Shown in pieces: positions 1-8,008 of a stretch of DNA of 64,000 nt (position 1 is its first letter; each line of letters starts with the position of its first letter). The notes under the pieces are model-generated. The model searched no databases. It saw nothing but the letters and a program-made list of their open reading frames with translations, and was not told the origin of the DNA. Source of the stretch: Spirochaetia bacterium UBA6919 (GTDB taxonomy: Bacteria > Spirochaetota > UBA6919); assembly GCA_002450905.1 (NCBI GenBank), contig DKAT01000022.1:1-64000 (forward strand). The letters are read 5' to 3'. Made by a program: the position numbers and the translations under genes.

Positions 1-659
1 TTATGCAATGACTCTATTATTAAACCTTTCAATATGATTAGTTTCTCCAGATGCTTTATCAACTGCTCTATGCCTCTTAGAAGGTAACACAGCATGGTAA
101 CTATCCCAATAGTCTGTATATAAAATAGCTCTTTTCCTGTAATCAGATGGAAAGCTTTTCCATAATTCTCTACAAGTTTTTCATCTCTGCCTCCAAAGGC
201 TAAACCAACTATTCGCCTGGTCTGCCTCTCTAAAGCAAGCCATATCCACACCTTTTGTTTTTTAGAACCGACAAATGACCATAATTCATCCAGCTCTAAA
301 ATGGGACGTTCTTTTAGAGATTGAATGGTTTTATCTATCACTTGTACAGCTTTTTTTTAAAATCTTTGATAGGATAGGATGACTGATTCCCGTAATTCGA
401 GATATGGCTTTTTGAGATAGCCTTTCTTGATATAGTTTTTCGATTAACTCCGATTTCTCCTCGAGTTCCATTTTCTTTAGATTTAAAGTACTATAAAAAT
501 TACAATCCCTAGAATGACATTTTTGTCGTCCTGACTTAGTGTGCCCATTTTTTCTGATGTTTGGACTATTGCATTTTCTACAAGTTATTTTTATCATAGC
601 ATTCCTCTCTAAATAAGGTAAACACTTTAGACTTCAATCAGTTTATTTTTATTACTACC
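1..659 (-). mobile_element. IS1-family insertion sequence, partial, transposase reading frame broken
   Basis: Read on the minus strand, 597-331 encodes an InsA-like zinc-ribbon/helix-turn-helix protein (CRKCNS...CHSRDC, then a GISHPILSKILKK helix), and the rest of the element encodes an IS1 DDE transposase (DELWSFVG, YTDYWDSYHAV, SGETNHIERFNN). The frame changes at a run of eight A near 351-358 and again at a run of five A near 177-181, where one extra A would restore the IS1 sequence GRDEKTCREL. The product stops at 1-3 after ERFNNRVIA, about 30 residues short of usual IS1 transposases. A putative terminal inverted repeat lies at 635-659: on the minus strand it starts GGTAGTAATA and ends ACTGATTG, like the ends of IS1. 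The first shift could be programmed, as in IS1, but it is in the +1 rather than the usual -1 direction; the second looks like decay. The left end lies outside the window. Confidence 0.85.
331..597 (-). pseudogene. InsA-like N-terminal part of IS1 transposase
   Basis: An 88-residue product with a CxxC...CxxxxC zinc ribbon followed by a helix-turn-helix, as in InsA, which binds the IS1 ends. A ribosome-binding site (AGAGAGGAATGCT) precedes the ATG. The true product probably continues into the catalytic part encoded by 330-1 by way of the A-run at 351-358, so the last residues (KKSCTSDR) are out-of-frame tail. As it stands, the catalytic half is itself frameshifted near 180, so the element is probably inactive unless it is complemented in trans or the A-run lengths are sequencing errors. 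Confidence 0.7.
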
Positions 660-682
660 AAACATTTTAAAGGACAGTATAA

Positions 683-1090
683 CTAATTTATAAAAATATA
701 AAGAATTATTAAGAACAATAAAAAAATATTTAAAGAGATTCCAAATACATTACTGATTACACCCTTTCTAATTTCATCATTATTTTGTTTTTTCCTAGCG
801 ATGAAACTAAATAGTTCAAAAATAATAGCATAGAAATTCACTAGTAACCCTAATATAACTTTATCAAGATGACGGTCTCCTGTTTCGTATGAAGCATAAA
901 TATCATGATAACTCATCACACCATAGAGAAAAATGATGAAGGCTATTACAAAAAGTCCTTTGGTTACAATGGCATGCAACTGAAAAAGATTTTTGTATTT
1001 TATAATGAACCGAAAAAAAATTCCATTCATCAAAAGGGCTGGCAAGAAAATTATAAATAATATAAAGATTCCATATAACTTATCATTCAT
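683..1090 (-). CDS. four-helix integral membrane protein of unknown function
   Basis: A 135-residue protein made almost entirely of hydrophobic segments: about residues 8-28, 44-62, 80-98 and 112-134, with a charged loop (ARKKQNNDEIRKG) between the third and fourth. I do not recognise the family. No soluble domain or motif is visible. It ends 24 bases from the predicted end of the IS1 element, so the insertion happened just downstream of this gene and does not appear to cut it. It is divergent from asnB. The ribosome-binding site is weak. It could be a small membrane protein such as a DUF4870/DUF4149-like subunit, but nothing in the sequence decides this. Confidence 0.6.
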   Translation of the reverse strand: MNDKLYGIFILFIIFLPALLMNGIFFRFIIKYKNLFQLHAIVTKGLFVIAFIIFLYGVMSYHDIYASYETGDRHLDKVILGLLVNFYAIIFELFSFIARKKQNNDEIRKGVISNVFGISLNIFLLFLIILYIFIN

Positions 1091-1323
1091 TTTATTGAAC
1101 CCGATTTTTTGTATAACAAAATGTCATCATACACTTATTTTTCACAAAATAATTTAAAGTTATAAATACTATGTTATCATATTTGAGGTAATTAGTCATA
1201 ACAAATATCCTGAAGCAATATAATATATAGTTATGATTTTGGTCAAGTAAAAGATTTTTATCACAGATGGTGATTTCGGATAGTAAAGTCGAGAATCTTG
1301 AGGAGTTGATAGAGGAAATGTAT

Positions 1324-1353
1324 TTGACAATTCTTTGGGAGTGGTTATATTAT
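1324..1353 (+). promoter_or_regulatory. sigma70-type promoter for asnB
   Basis: A perfect -35 box TTGACA lies at 1324-1329. It is followed after 16 bases by TATATT (1346-1351), or after 18 bases by TATTAT (1348-1353). Transcription would start near 1358-1360, giving a leader of about 27 bases that contains the AAAAGG ribosome-binding site of asnB. The position also argues against translation starting at the in-frame ATG at 1335, which lies inside the promoter. Confidence 0.65.
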
Positions 1354-1385
1354 TAATTACTTTCTATTTTATTAAAAGGCTTTAT

Positions 1386-3278
1386 ATGTGCGGAATCGTT
1401 GGATTTACAAATAATAATCATAAGTTTGATAGACAACTTGTTATTAAAAATATGGCAGACTCCATTCGACACAGGGGACCCGATGACGAGGGATATTATA
1501 TTAATTTTCAGGTGACATTCGGGCACAGGCGACTCAGTATTATCGATCTGGGTGGGGGACATCAGCCTATGATGAATGATAATCAATCAGTGGCTATTAT
1601 TTTTAATGGGGAAATCTATAATTTTCTTGAACTGAGAGAAGATTTAATCAAAAAAGGACATCATTTTAATACTAACAGCGATACAGAGGCCATCATCCGT
1701 GCTTATGAACAATATGGGGAAGAGTGTTTAAACAAATTAAACGGGATGTTTTCCTTTGCTCTATGGGATCAAAACAAGGGACAACTCTTTTTAGCACGGG
1801 ATAGATCTGGGAAAAAGCCCTTATATTATGCTGAGATTCAGGGTGATATTATTTTTGCATCAGAATTAAAAGCAATTTTACAATACCCTCTTTATAGAAA
1901 AGAGATTGATCACAATGCACTTTACAAATATCTGGCTCATGAATATGTTCCAACTCCGCATACAATTTTTAAGGGTGTGAAGAAACTCCCAGCTGCATCC
2001 TATATTATTTACAAGAACGGATCTCTTATTGAAAAACAATATTGGGACTTACATTTTAAAGACTCCTATCTCAATTACTCATCCGAAGAAGAAATTATTC
2101 AACAGCTCGACCATCTTATGAGAGAATCGGTGAGGAGGAGACTTATCAGCGACGTTCCTCTGGGCGTTTTTTTAAGTGGAGGGATAGATTCCAGCACTCT
2201 TGTAGCGTATATGGCTGATTTGATGGAACCTAAAGATATTAAGACCTTCTCTATCGGTTTTGAGGACAAATCTTTTGATGAATCTAATTATGCAAGAGAT
2301 ATTGCGAAGCTATTTCATACGACTCATCACGAAAAAATCCTCCATCCCAAAACACTTATCGATATCTTTCCTGAAGTAATATCCTTTTTAGACGAACCAT
2401 TTGCTGATGCCTCGATTATTCCAACCTATTTACTATCTTGTTTTACACGGGAAAAAGTCACAGTAGCCCTGGGGGGTGATGGGGGAGACGAGCTTTTTAT
2501 GGGATATCCAACGTTTCAAGCCAATAGACTGGCTAAGTTTTATGATTGGATGCCTGAAATGATTCATAAGAACGTTTTTGAAAAGATTGCTCAGAAAATA
2601 CCCGTATCCATGGGGAACATTAGCCTGGATTTTAAAATTAAACGATTCTTGTATGCTGTAAAAGAAGATAAGAGATATAGGGAACAATTATGGCTTGGAG
2701 CCTTCTCCCAGACTGATTTAGAAGAACTCATGATTACAGATAATATGAGTAATATATCAAATGAAGAATTATTCCGTGAAGTAATTTTTTATAATGATAA
2801 TAATGATACCCAACACCACCTGGATAGACTTTCTTACACATATTTTAAAACATATCTCCATGATGATATTCTCGTGAAGGTGGATCGGGCAAGTATGGCA
2901 ACATCTTTAGAAACAAGAGCCCCTTTTCTGGACGTTGAAGTTATGGATTTTATAGGCAGAATTCCTCATAAATACAAGATGAATCGATTAAATATGAAAT
3001 ATATTTTAAAAAAGATGCTATCTAAAAAATTACCTCATCACATATTACATCGTCCCAAAAAAGGATTTGGTATACCTGTAGCCAAATGGTTTAGAGAGGA
3101 TTTGAAGGATCTGGTTTTAGATGTTTTTTCTGAAGAGAAAATAAAACGAGAAGGATTTTTTAATTATAAAGTTATCAAAAATCTTTTGGAAGAGCATTTT
3201 GCTGGGATAATTGATCACCGAAAAAAATTATGGACACTATTTATATTTGAACAATGGCTCGATAAATGGGGTTTCTAA
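1386..3278 (+). CDS. asnB: asparagine synthase (glutamine-hydrolysing)
   Basis: Cytosolic enzyme that makes asparagine from aspartate, glutamine and ATP. I start it at 1386 so that the protein begins MCGIVGF: the catalytic Cys2 of the class II glutaminase domain must follow the initiator Met. An ATG 17 codons upstream is in frame but lies inside the promoter. The glutaminase domain covers about residues 1-210 (RHRGPDDEG, GHRRLSIIDL, FNGEIYN, SDTEAI). The synthetase domain follows with the PP-loop SGGIDSS near residue 263, ALGGDGGDELF, and the C-terminal RAPFLDVEVMDF and KKGFGIPVAKWFRE motifs. At 630 residues it has the usual length of the AsnB family found in exopolysaccharide and general loci, and no transport or polysaccharide genes adjoin it. 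It is monocistronic and converges on the next gene with a 6-base gap. Confidence 0.95.
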   Translation: MCGIVGFTNNNHKFDRQLVIKNMADSIRHRGPDDEGYYINFQVTFGHRRLSIIDLGGGHQPMMNDNQSVAIIFNGEIYNFLELREDLIKKGHHFNTNSDTEAIIRAYEQYGEECLNKLNGMFSFALWDQNKGQLFLARDRSGKKPLYYAEIQGDIIFASELKAILQYPLYRKEIDHNALYKYLAHEYVPTPHTIFKGVKKLPAASYIIYKNGSLIEKQYWDLHFKDSYLNYSSEEEIIQQLDHLMRESVRRRLISDVPLGVFLSGGIDSSTLVAYMADLMEPKDIKTFSIGFEDKSFDESNYARDIAKLFHTTHHEKILHPKTLIDIFPEVISFLDEPFADASIIPTYLLSCFTREKVTVALGGDGGDELFMGYPTFQANRLAKFYDWMPEMIHKNVFEKIAQKIPVSMGNISLDFKIKRFLYAVKEDKRYREQLWLGAFSQTDLEELMITDNMSNISNEELFREVIFYNDNNDTQHHLDRLSYTYFKTYLHDDILVKVDRASMATSLETRAPFLDVEVMDFIGRIPHKYKMNRLNMKYILKKMLSKKLPHHILHRPKKGFGIPVAKWFREDLKDLVLDVFSEEKIKREGFFNYKVIKNLLEEHFAGIIDHRKKLWTLFIFEQWLDKWGF

Positions 3279-3284
3279 TTCAAA

Positions 3285-5141
3285 CTACTTTTCAATGGAT
3301 AAAGCATGCATCAGCTCGATTAGCTTTTTTAAGATATCAGCACTTTTTATAGCATTGTTAATAAAAGTCTTATTTCCTGTACTACCGATTGTTTTCATAT
3401 TTGCTACAAATTGAGGATTAGAACTTTTGGCATCTTCCAGAGCAGACGCTAGATGTTGTGAAATAATCTCATATTGGCTAATTAGTTCGGTAAAGATATC
3501 ATTTATCTTCCCTTCGAGTTCACCAATTTTTCTTTGAACAATAGTGTGAAAACCAGCTTCTACAGTTGTAGCATAAGCAAATTTTATAATGGATCCCATG
3601 TCTCTTTCGCCTTTTTCGATTTCTGATTGCAATAACTGGAATTTTTCCATTGTTTTATCGACTTGATAATAAGCTTCAGAGAAATTGGCATGTTCCCTTT
3701 TTTTAATGAAATCACCTTCTACAAGGAGGAGATTAATAATTTTACTCATTGTTGGTTTATATACTTTTTCATAAAATGTCTTATGGATGGAAATAATCAA
3801 AACATAATCAAACCCCCCAACACCTTTTTCTTCAAGTTGTTGTTTAATTTCATCGTTATAATTTTCTATAGAAATTAGTTCACTAAGATCGCTAATACCA
3901 AAAAAATCAAGGACCTGTTTTTGGATAACACCTTTTTTTATTGATTCGTAGGACTTTTTATAAAGTTGTAATTTTTTAGCACCAATTATTTTTATATATC
4001 GTTTGAAGAGAAGTCCTTCTCGTTTAGGTTTATGAGATGATTCGTAATCAAAATTATCTGTCATGAGTTTAATGATGGCTTCCAGGATTTTTTTCTTATT
4101 GATTTTAGTGATCATTTCATTCAAGTCTTTAATCGATTGGCTCTTATATGAAAACTCATCCAACTTCATTTCTAATTTATTTTTTTGTTCTATTGAGATT
4201 TCTTTATCCTGGAGACGATCTTTTATACGGATACGCATGAGGTCGATGATATTATCCAGGTGCATGAGGATATTTTCAGGTACGCTATCAAAATCAATAG
4301 TCAGGAGAAAAGAATTTAGTTCTTTGATTTGCTCAACTTCACCAGCTCCAAATACAGGTTGAAATTTAGGTCGATAGTGTATGTCATTCGTAAAATGTTT
4401 ATCAAAGATTTGGAAGAATTTAATGAAACTAAATTGAGTAAGGAGGAGGAATTTTTCAAGATTTTTGGTATATTGTATAATCGTTTGCTGGTTGTATTGT
4501 TCGAGCTGTTCTCTCACTTTTTTTAATTTTTGATTTAAGATCTGTTCAGGATTTTGTTCTGTGGCTATAATTTCCCTGAAATAACTATTATTAACAGAAT
4601 CGATGAGCATTTTATCATCACTTTTTAAAAGATTTTCTATGAAATCAACAAATAATATATCTTCATCAAAGTGAATCTCCTGGTCTTGGATAAATACTTC
4701 TTTAAAAAGTCCAGTAAATTTCCTTAAATTTTGATAGATATCGTGTATATAATAGGGGAAGCTTTCGTTTAATTTTTGAATATTGACATCATAAAATATT
4801 GGGTCGAAATTATATATAAGTTTTTTTAATTCTCTTTTTATGAGGAACTTGTTTGTATAGGGAGTTTTTTTACCAAATAAAAGGGCTTGTAAGAAATAAA
4901 TTATTTTTAGTATAAATGGGATATGCTTTTCCTGAACCTTCTGTTTTTTAGGACTTGGAGGTTCGATATCTTTTTTTTCCTGAGGGACTTCCTCGACCTT
5001 TTTTTGTTTCTCCAGGGCATTTTGTAATTTCTCACGTTCCTCATCGGACTGGCTAAGAATTGCAGAATCAAGAGGACTATCTAATATCCCTTTATCAGAC
5101 ATTTTTTTTAGTTCGTGTGTATCATATTTCTGTTCGCTCAT
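3285..5141 (-). CDS. large hydrophilic alpha-helical protein of unknown function
   Basis: A 618-residue protein rich in Lys, Glu and Ile and predicted to be almost all helical. Residues 35-70 are a charged, Pro-rich linker (KKVEEVPQEKKDIEPPSPKKQKVQ). Residues 75-92 (FILKIIYFLQALLFGKK) are a short hydrophobic, possibly membrane-contacting helix. No signal peptide or catalytic motif is visible. The layout (short N-terminal tail, FLQALLFGK segment, long helical body) reminds me of the spirochaete family of unknown function DUF5312, but I cannot confirm this. It is transcribed alone, tail to tail with asnB. The start at 5141 is supported by AAGGAAAT about 8 bases upstream on the minus strand. Confidence 0.75.
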   Translation of the reverse strand: MSEQKYDTHELKKMSDKGILDSPLDSAILSQSDEEREKLQNALEKQKKVEEVPQEKKDIEPPSPKKQKVQEKHIPFILKIIYFLQALLFGKKTPYTNKFLIKRELKKLIYNFDPIFYDVNIQKLNESFPYYIHDIYQNLRKFTGLFKEVFIQDQEIHFDEDILFVDFIENLLKSDDKMLIDSVNNSYFREIIATEQNPEQILNQKLKKVREQLEQYNQQTIIQYTKNLEKFLLLTQFSFIKFFQIFDKHFTNDIHYRPKFQPVFGAGEVEQIKELNSFLLTIDFDSVPENILMHLDNIIDLMRIRIKDRLQDKEISIEQKNKLEMKLDEFSYKSQSIKDLNEMITKINKKKILEAIIKLMTDNFDYESSHKPKREGLLFKRYIKIIGAKKLQLYKKSYESIKKGVIQKQVLDFFGISDLSELISIENYNDEIKQQLEEKGVGGFDYVLIISIHKTFYEKVYKPTMSKIINLLLVEGDFIKKREHANFSEAYYQVDKTMEKFQLLQSEIEKGERDMGSIIKFAYATTVEAGFHTIVQRKIGELEGKINDIFTELISQYEIISQHLASALEDAKSSNPQFVANMKTIGSTGNKTFINNAIKSADILKKLIELMHALSIEK

Positions 5142-5597
5142 ATATTTATTTCCTTCTCAAGGTGAGAGTCTTAAGTTTTACCAATACTATATTTTCCAGA
5201 TATCGATTATTTCTAAATTATGTAAAAGAATCTTTGATATGCTCTATTATTCAGCAAATCACTAGTTATTCAAAGAATCTGTCCCGTACCTATTTTATCT
5301 GATAAATCATTATTAAATCTTACATCGGCTATTACAAAATAAAAATATAATGCTATAAATATTTTTTTAATTAAATAACCAATTTAATACTTGTTACGCA
5401 TTTTATATTCAAAAACAATATAACCATATTATGGATAAGAAAGATATCCTCTGGATTGATTTTATATCTATATTAAATAAAAACACTTAAAAATCTTTAA
5501 TAAATCATTTATCCTTATCAATATTTATCCGAAAAAAATATTGATAACCCAAATTTAATTTTAAATAAAAAATAGTTGAAGTACATGGAGGTTTCAA
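5142..5597. other. gene-free AT-rich intergenic region
   Basis: A divergent promoter region of about 455 bases between the 618-residue protein (minus) and the small secreted protein (plus). It is very AT-rich with many A and T runs. I see no RNA gene, strong hairpin or repeat. Promoters for both neighbours should lie here, but no single pair of boxes stands out. Confidence 0.5.
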
Positions 5598-6101
5598 TTG
5601 ATTAAAGGATTATTTAAGATATTTGTTATACTGGGAGTTATGTTTACACTAAGCTCACAGGGATCGTCTAAAAGTATAGAATATGAAAAAATAGATATTC
5701 GTCAGAGAATGAATCAATTTATACAGTATTGCAGAACTGGGCGTTATCAGCAGGCCTATCAATTAACAAGCGGTAAGGAAAAAAAAATATTTGCTGGAAT
5801 TGTAAAAGCCTTAAAACGAAATAATGGTGTCCCTTCAAAAGATTTACAGGAATATTTTAATCGTCTAAAAGATTATTCCATTGATGCCATTGAAATAAAA
5901 AATAATCGCTCGGTAGTTATTTGTACATTTTCATTTCGATTCTTTGATTCAACAAGCTATGACGAAATTAGAAAGGATCGCGAAGTCTATTACTATCTTG
6001 TTAAAGAAAATAATAAATGGTATATATCATTTTCAAAATTAGTCGGTGAAAAATATTTTTATCGCTCCAAAACCAGTAAAAAATGGAATAGGAAATATTA
6101 A
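5598..6101 (+). CDS. small secreted protein, possibly NTF2-like
   Basis: A 167-residue protein. It starts at a TTG at 5598 with a strong GGAGG site at 5587-5591, which fixes the start. Residues 1-25 form a signal peptide (KGLFKIFVILGVMFTLSSQGSSKS), so the protein is exported. The mature part has a helix-rich first half (RTGRYQQAYQLTSGKEKKIF) and a beta-rich second half that ends with a KENNKWYISFSKLV strand. This arrangement is typical of NTF2/SnoaL-like DUF4878-type domains, which is a fold guess only. It stands 6 bases ahead of the SDR gene and is probably co-transcribed with it and neuB. No function can be assigned. Confidence 0.65.
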   Translation: MIKGLFKIFVILGVMFTLSSQGSSKSIEYEKIDIRQRMNQFIQYCRTGRYQQAYQLTSGKEKKIFAGIVKALKRNNGVPSKDLQEYFNRLKDYSIDAIEIKNNRSVVICTFSFRFFDSTSYDEIRKDREVYYYLVKENNKWYISFSKLVGEKYFYRSKTSKKWNRKY

Positions 6102-6107
6102 TTATAT

Positions 6108-6899
6108 ATGGATCTTGGGATCAAAGATAAAATTGCATTAATTTCAGCATCCAGTAAAGGTTTAGGAAAAGAGGTTGCTCTTGTTCTTGCAATGGAGGGA
6201 GCTAAAGTAACTATATGCTCCAGAAATGAAGATCAGTTAAAAATCACAGCCGAAGAAATAAGTGATATTGCTCATCAGAAAATAGACTATCATCCCTGTG
6301 ATCTATTGATAAAAGAAGATCGGGAAAATCTTGCCCAGGATATTGTTCAGAAGCATATGAGCATTGATATTCTGGTAAATAATTCAGGTGGACCCCCAGG
6401 TGGAATATTCACTGATTTTCATGAAGAAGACTGGATCAATGCTTTTAGATTAAATTTTATCAGTACCCAGTCCCTTATTGAACTATCAATACCTCATATG
6501 ATAAAAAACAGATGGGGACGTATTGTAAATATTACTTCGATTGCAGTGAAACAACCTGTAGAAGGTCTTATTCTATCTAATGGAGTAAGATCAGCTGTGA
6601 TAGGGATGGCTAAGACTCTTGCCAATGAATTAGGGCAGTATCAAATAACTGTAAATAATGTTTGTCCTGGATTTACCCTCACTGATAGAGTAAAACAACT
6701 AGCTCAACTCAACGCTAAGAAACGGAATACTACTCCAGAAAATGTTTTCAAAGAATGGGAAATGTCTATACCAATGAAACGATTGGGTGAACCAAGAGAG
6801 TTTGCTAATCTGGTAGCATTTCTCTGCTCAGAAGGAGCAAGTTATATCACAGGTACCAGCATTCAATGTGATGGCGGTGCATGCAAATCATTGCTATAG
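6108..6899 (+). CDS. SDR-family oxidoreductase (BKR-like, atypical active site)
   Basis: A 263-residue Rossmann-fold protein of the short-chain dehydrogenase/reductase superfamily. The cofactor motif is SASSKGLGKEVA near residues 13-24 (Ser in place of the usual Thr-Gly start). NNSGGPPGG near 92 replaces the NNAG motif. The catalytic Ser is in VNITSIAVKQP near 145, but the usual YxxxK is SNGVR, so both Tyr and Lys are absent. The sub-family called BKR_like (cd05344) is known for this SNxxR variant and has no firmly known substrate. It lies directly upstream of neuB (9 bases), which suggests a role in nonulosonic or other surface sugar metabolism, by context only. Full length for the family. 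Confidence 0.85.
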   Translation: MDLGIKDKIALISASSKGLGKEVALVLAMEGAKVTICSRNEDQLKITAEEISDIAHQKIDYHPCDLLIKEDRENLAQDIVQKHMSIDILVNNSGGPPGGIFTDFHEEDWINAFRLNFISTQSLIELSIPHMIKNRWGRIVNITSIAVKQPVEGLILSNGVRSAVIGMAKTLANELGQYQITVNNVCPGFTLTDRVKQLAQLNAKKRNTTPENVFKEWEMSIPMKRLGEPREFANLVAFLCSEGASYITGTSIQCDGGACKSLL

Positions 6900-6908
6900 G
6901 AATTGGTT

Positions 6909-7886
6909 ATGAAAAACAAAACATACATAATCGCAGAGGCTGGATTAAACCACAATGGTGACGTCGATATTGCCAAACAACTTATTGACAAGGCTGTTGA
7001 GATTGGTGCAGATGCTATTAAGTTTCAGAGCTACATTACAGAGAACTTCATTTCTAAAAAAATTGATCAGAAGCAATTTGATCTTTTAAAAAAATTTGAA
7101 CTTTCATTTGATAGCCAGAATAGGTTATTTGAATACACCAAAAGTCTTCCTATAGACTTTCTATCCAGTCCCTTTGATACTGAAAGTGCAGATTTTCTGG
7201 ATAAATTAGGAGTAATAGCCTATAAAATAGCTTCCAGTGAAATTACAAATACTCCTCTCCTCCAGTTCATAGCACAGAAAAGAAAAAAAGTTTATCTTTC
7301 CACCGGTATGAGTTACCTATCTGAGGTTGAAGAGGCTGTCAATATACTAAACATCGGTCAAAATCAAAATATTGTATTACTACACTGTGTTTCCAATTAT
7401 CCTACTGCTTACAATGATGTTAATTTAAAAGTTCTTGAAACATTAAAACACGCATTTAATCTTCCAATTGGATATTCCGATCACACTCTTGGCATTGAAA
7501 TCCCCATTAGTGCTGTAACTCTTGGTGCTGAGGTTATAGAAAAACATTTTACCCTTGATTGTAATATGGAAGGACCTGACCACAAATTATCTAGTGATCC
7601 ATCCCAGTTCCATAAAATGATTATGGCCATACGGCATGTAGAATCCGCTATGGGAAATGGCATAAAACAACCTATTAAGAATGAATTCCCAGTGAGACAA
7701 GCTGCAAGAAAAAGTCTTTTCATAAGTTGTGATATTCCCCAAGGAACCATCCTTTCTGAGGAAATGATCACCACAAAACGACCTGGTAATGGAATACAAC
7801 CAAAAGATATATCATTATTTATTGGTAGAAAAGCATTGAGAAAAATCACTAAAGATGAAATGATTCTCTGGAGAGATTTTTTTTAA
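6909..7886 (+). CDS. neuB: N-acetylneuraminate/N,N'-diacetyllegionaminate/pseudaminate synthase family protein
   Basis: Condenses phosphoenolpyruvate with an N-acetyl-hexosamine to give a nine-carbon nonulosonic acid for surface glycans. The NeuB TIM barrel covers about residues 1-260, with AEAGLNHNGD, DAIKFQSY, SSPFDTESADFL, YKIASSEITN, STGMS, LHCVSNYPT and GYSDHTLG. A SAF (antifreeze-like) domain fills residues 265-325, from RKSLFIS to GRKALRKIT. The ATG at 6909 is preferred over the TTG two codons earlier because of its better spacing from an AGGA site. Substrate specificity (sialic, legionaminic or pseudaminic) cannot be read from the sequence. No other nonulosonate genes (neuA/neuC) are in the window, so the pathway must be completed elsewhere. 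Confidence 0.9.
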   Translation: MKNKTYIIAEAGLNHNGDVDIAKQLIDKAVEIGADAIKFQSYITENFISKKIDQKQFDLLKKFELSFDSQNRLFEYTKSLPIDFLSSPFDTESADFLDKLGVIAYKIASSEITNTPLLQFIAQKRKKVYLSTGMSYLSEVEEAVNILNIGQNQNIVLLHCVSNYPTAYNDVNLKVLETLKHAFNLPIGYSDHTLGIEIPISAVTLGAEVIEKHFTLDCNMEGPDHKLSSDPSQFHKMIMAIRHVESAMGNGIKQPIKNEFPVRQAARKSLFISCDIPQGTILSEEMITTKRPGNGIQPKDISLFIGRKALRKITKDEMILWRDFF

Positions 7887-7956
7887 GAATACAGTTTGTA
7901 TCTATTTATATAAAGGGTATTTTTGAATTTTACAAATAGATAATAGACGATATTTT

Positions 7957-7985
7957 TTGACAAAACGATCAAAAATATTTAAATT
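7957..7985 (+). promoter_or_regulatory. promoter for the 517-residue TPR protein
   Basis: A -35 box TTGACA (7957-7962) and, after 17 bases, TAAATT (7980-7985) lie just upstream of the TPR gene at 8009. The start codon then has a strong Shine-Dalgarno run of five G before it. An imperfect inverted repeat TATCTATTT/AAATAGATA (7899-7942) sits between neuB and this promoter and may help end neuB transcription, although no T-tract follows it closely. Confidence 0.55.
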
Positions 7986-8008
7986 ATTATAAACAATCGG
8001 GGGTTTCC

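Noticed and set aside
1335..1385. Longer N-terminus for asnB starting at ATG 1335
   Set aside because: It would bury the catalytic Cys that must follow the initiator Met, and it lies inside the promoter.
7899..7942. Rho-independent terminator after neuB
   Set aside because: The inverted repeat is there but the loop is 26 bases and no T-tract follows immediately.
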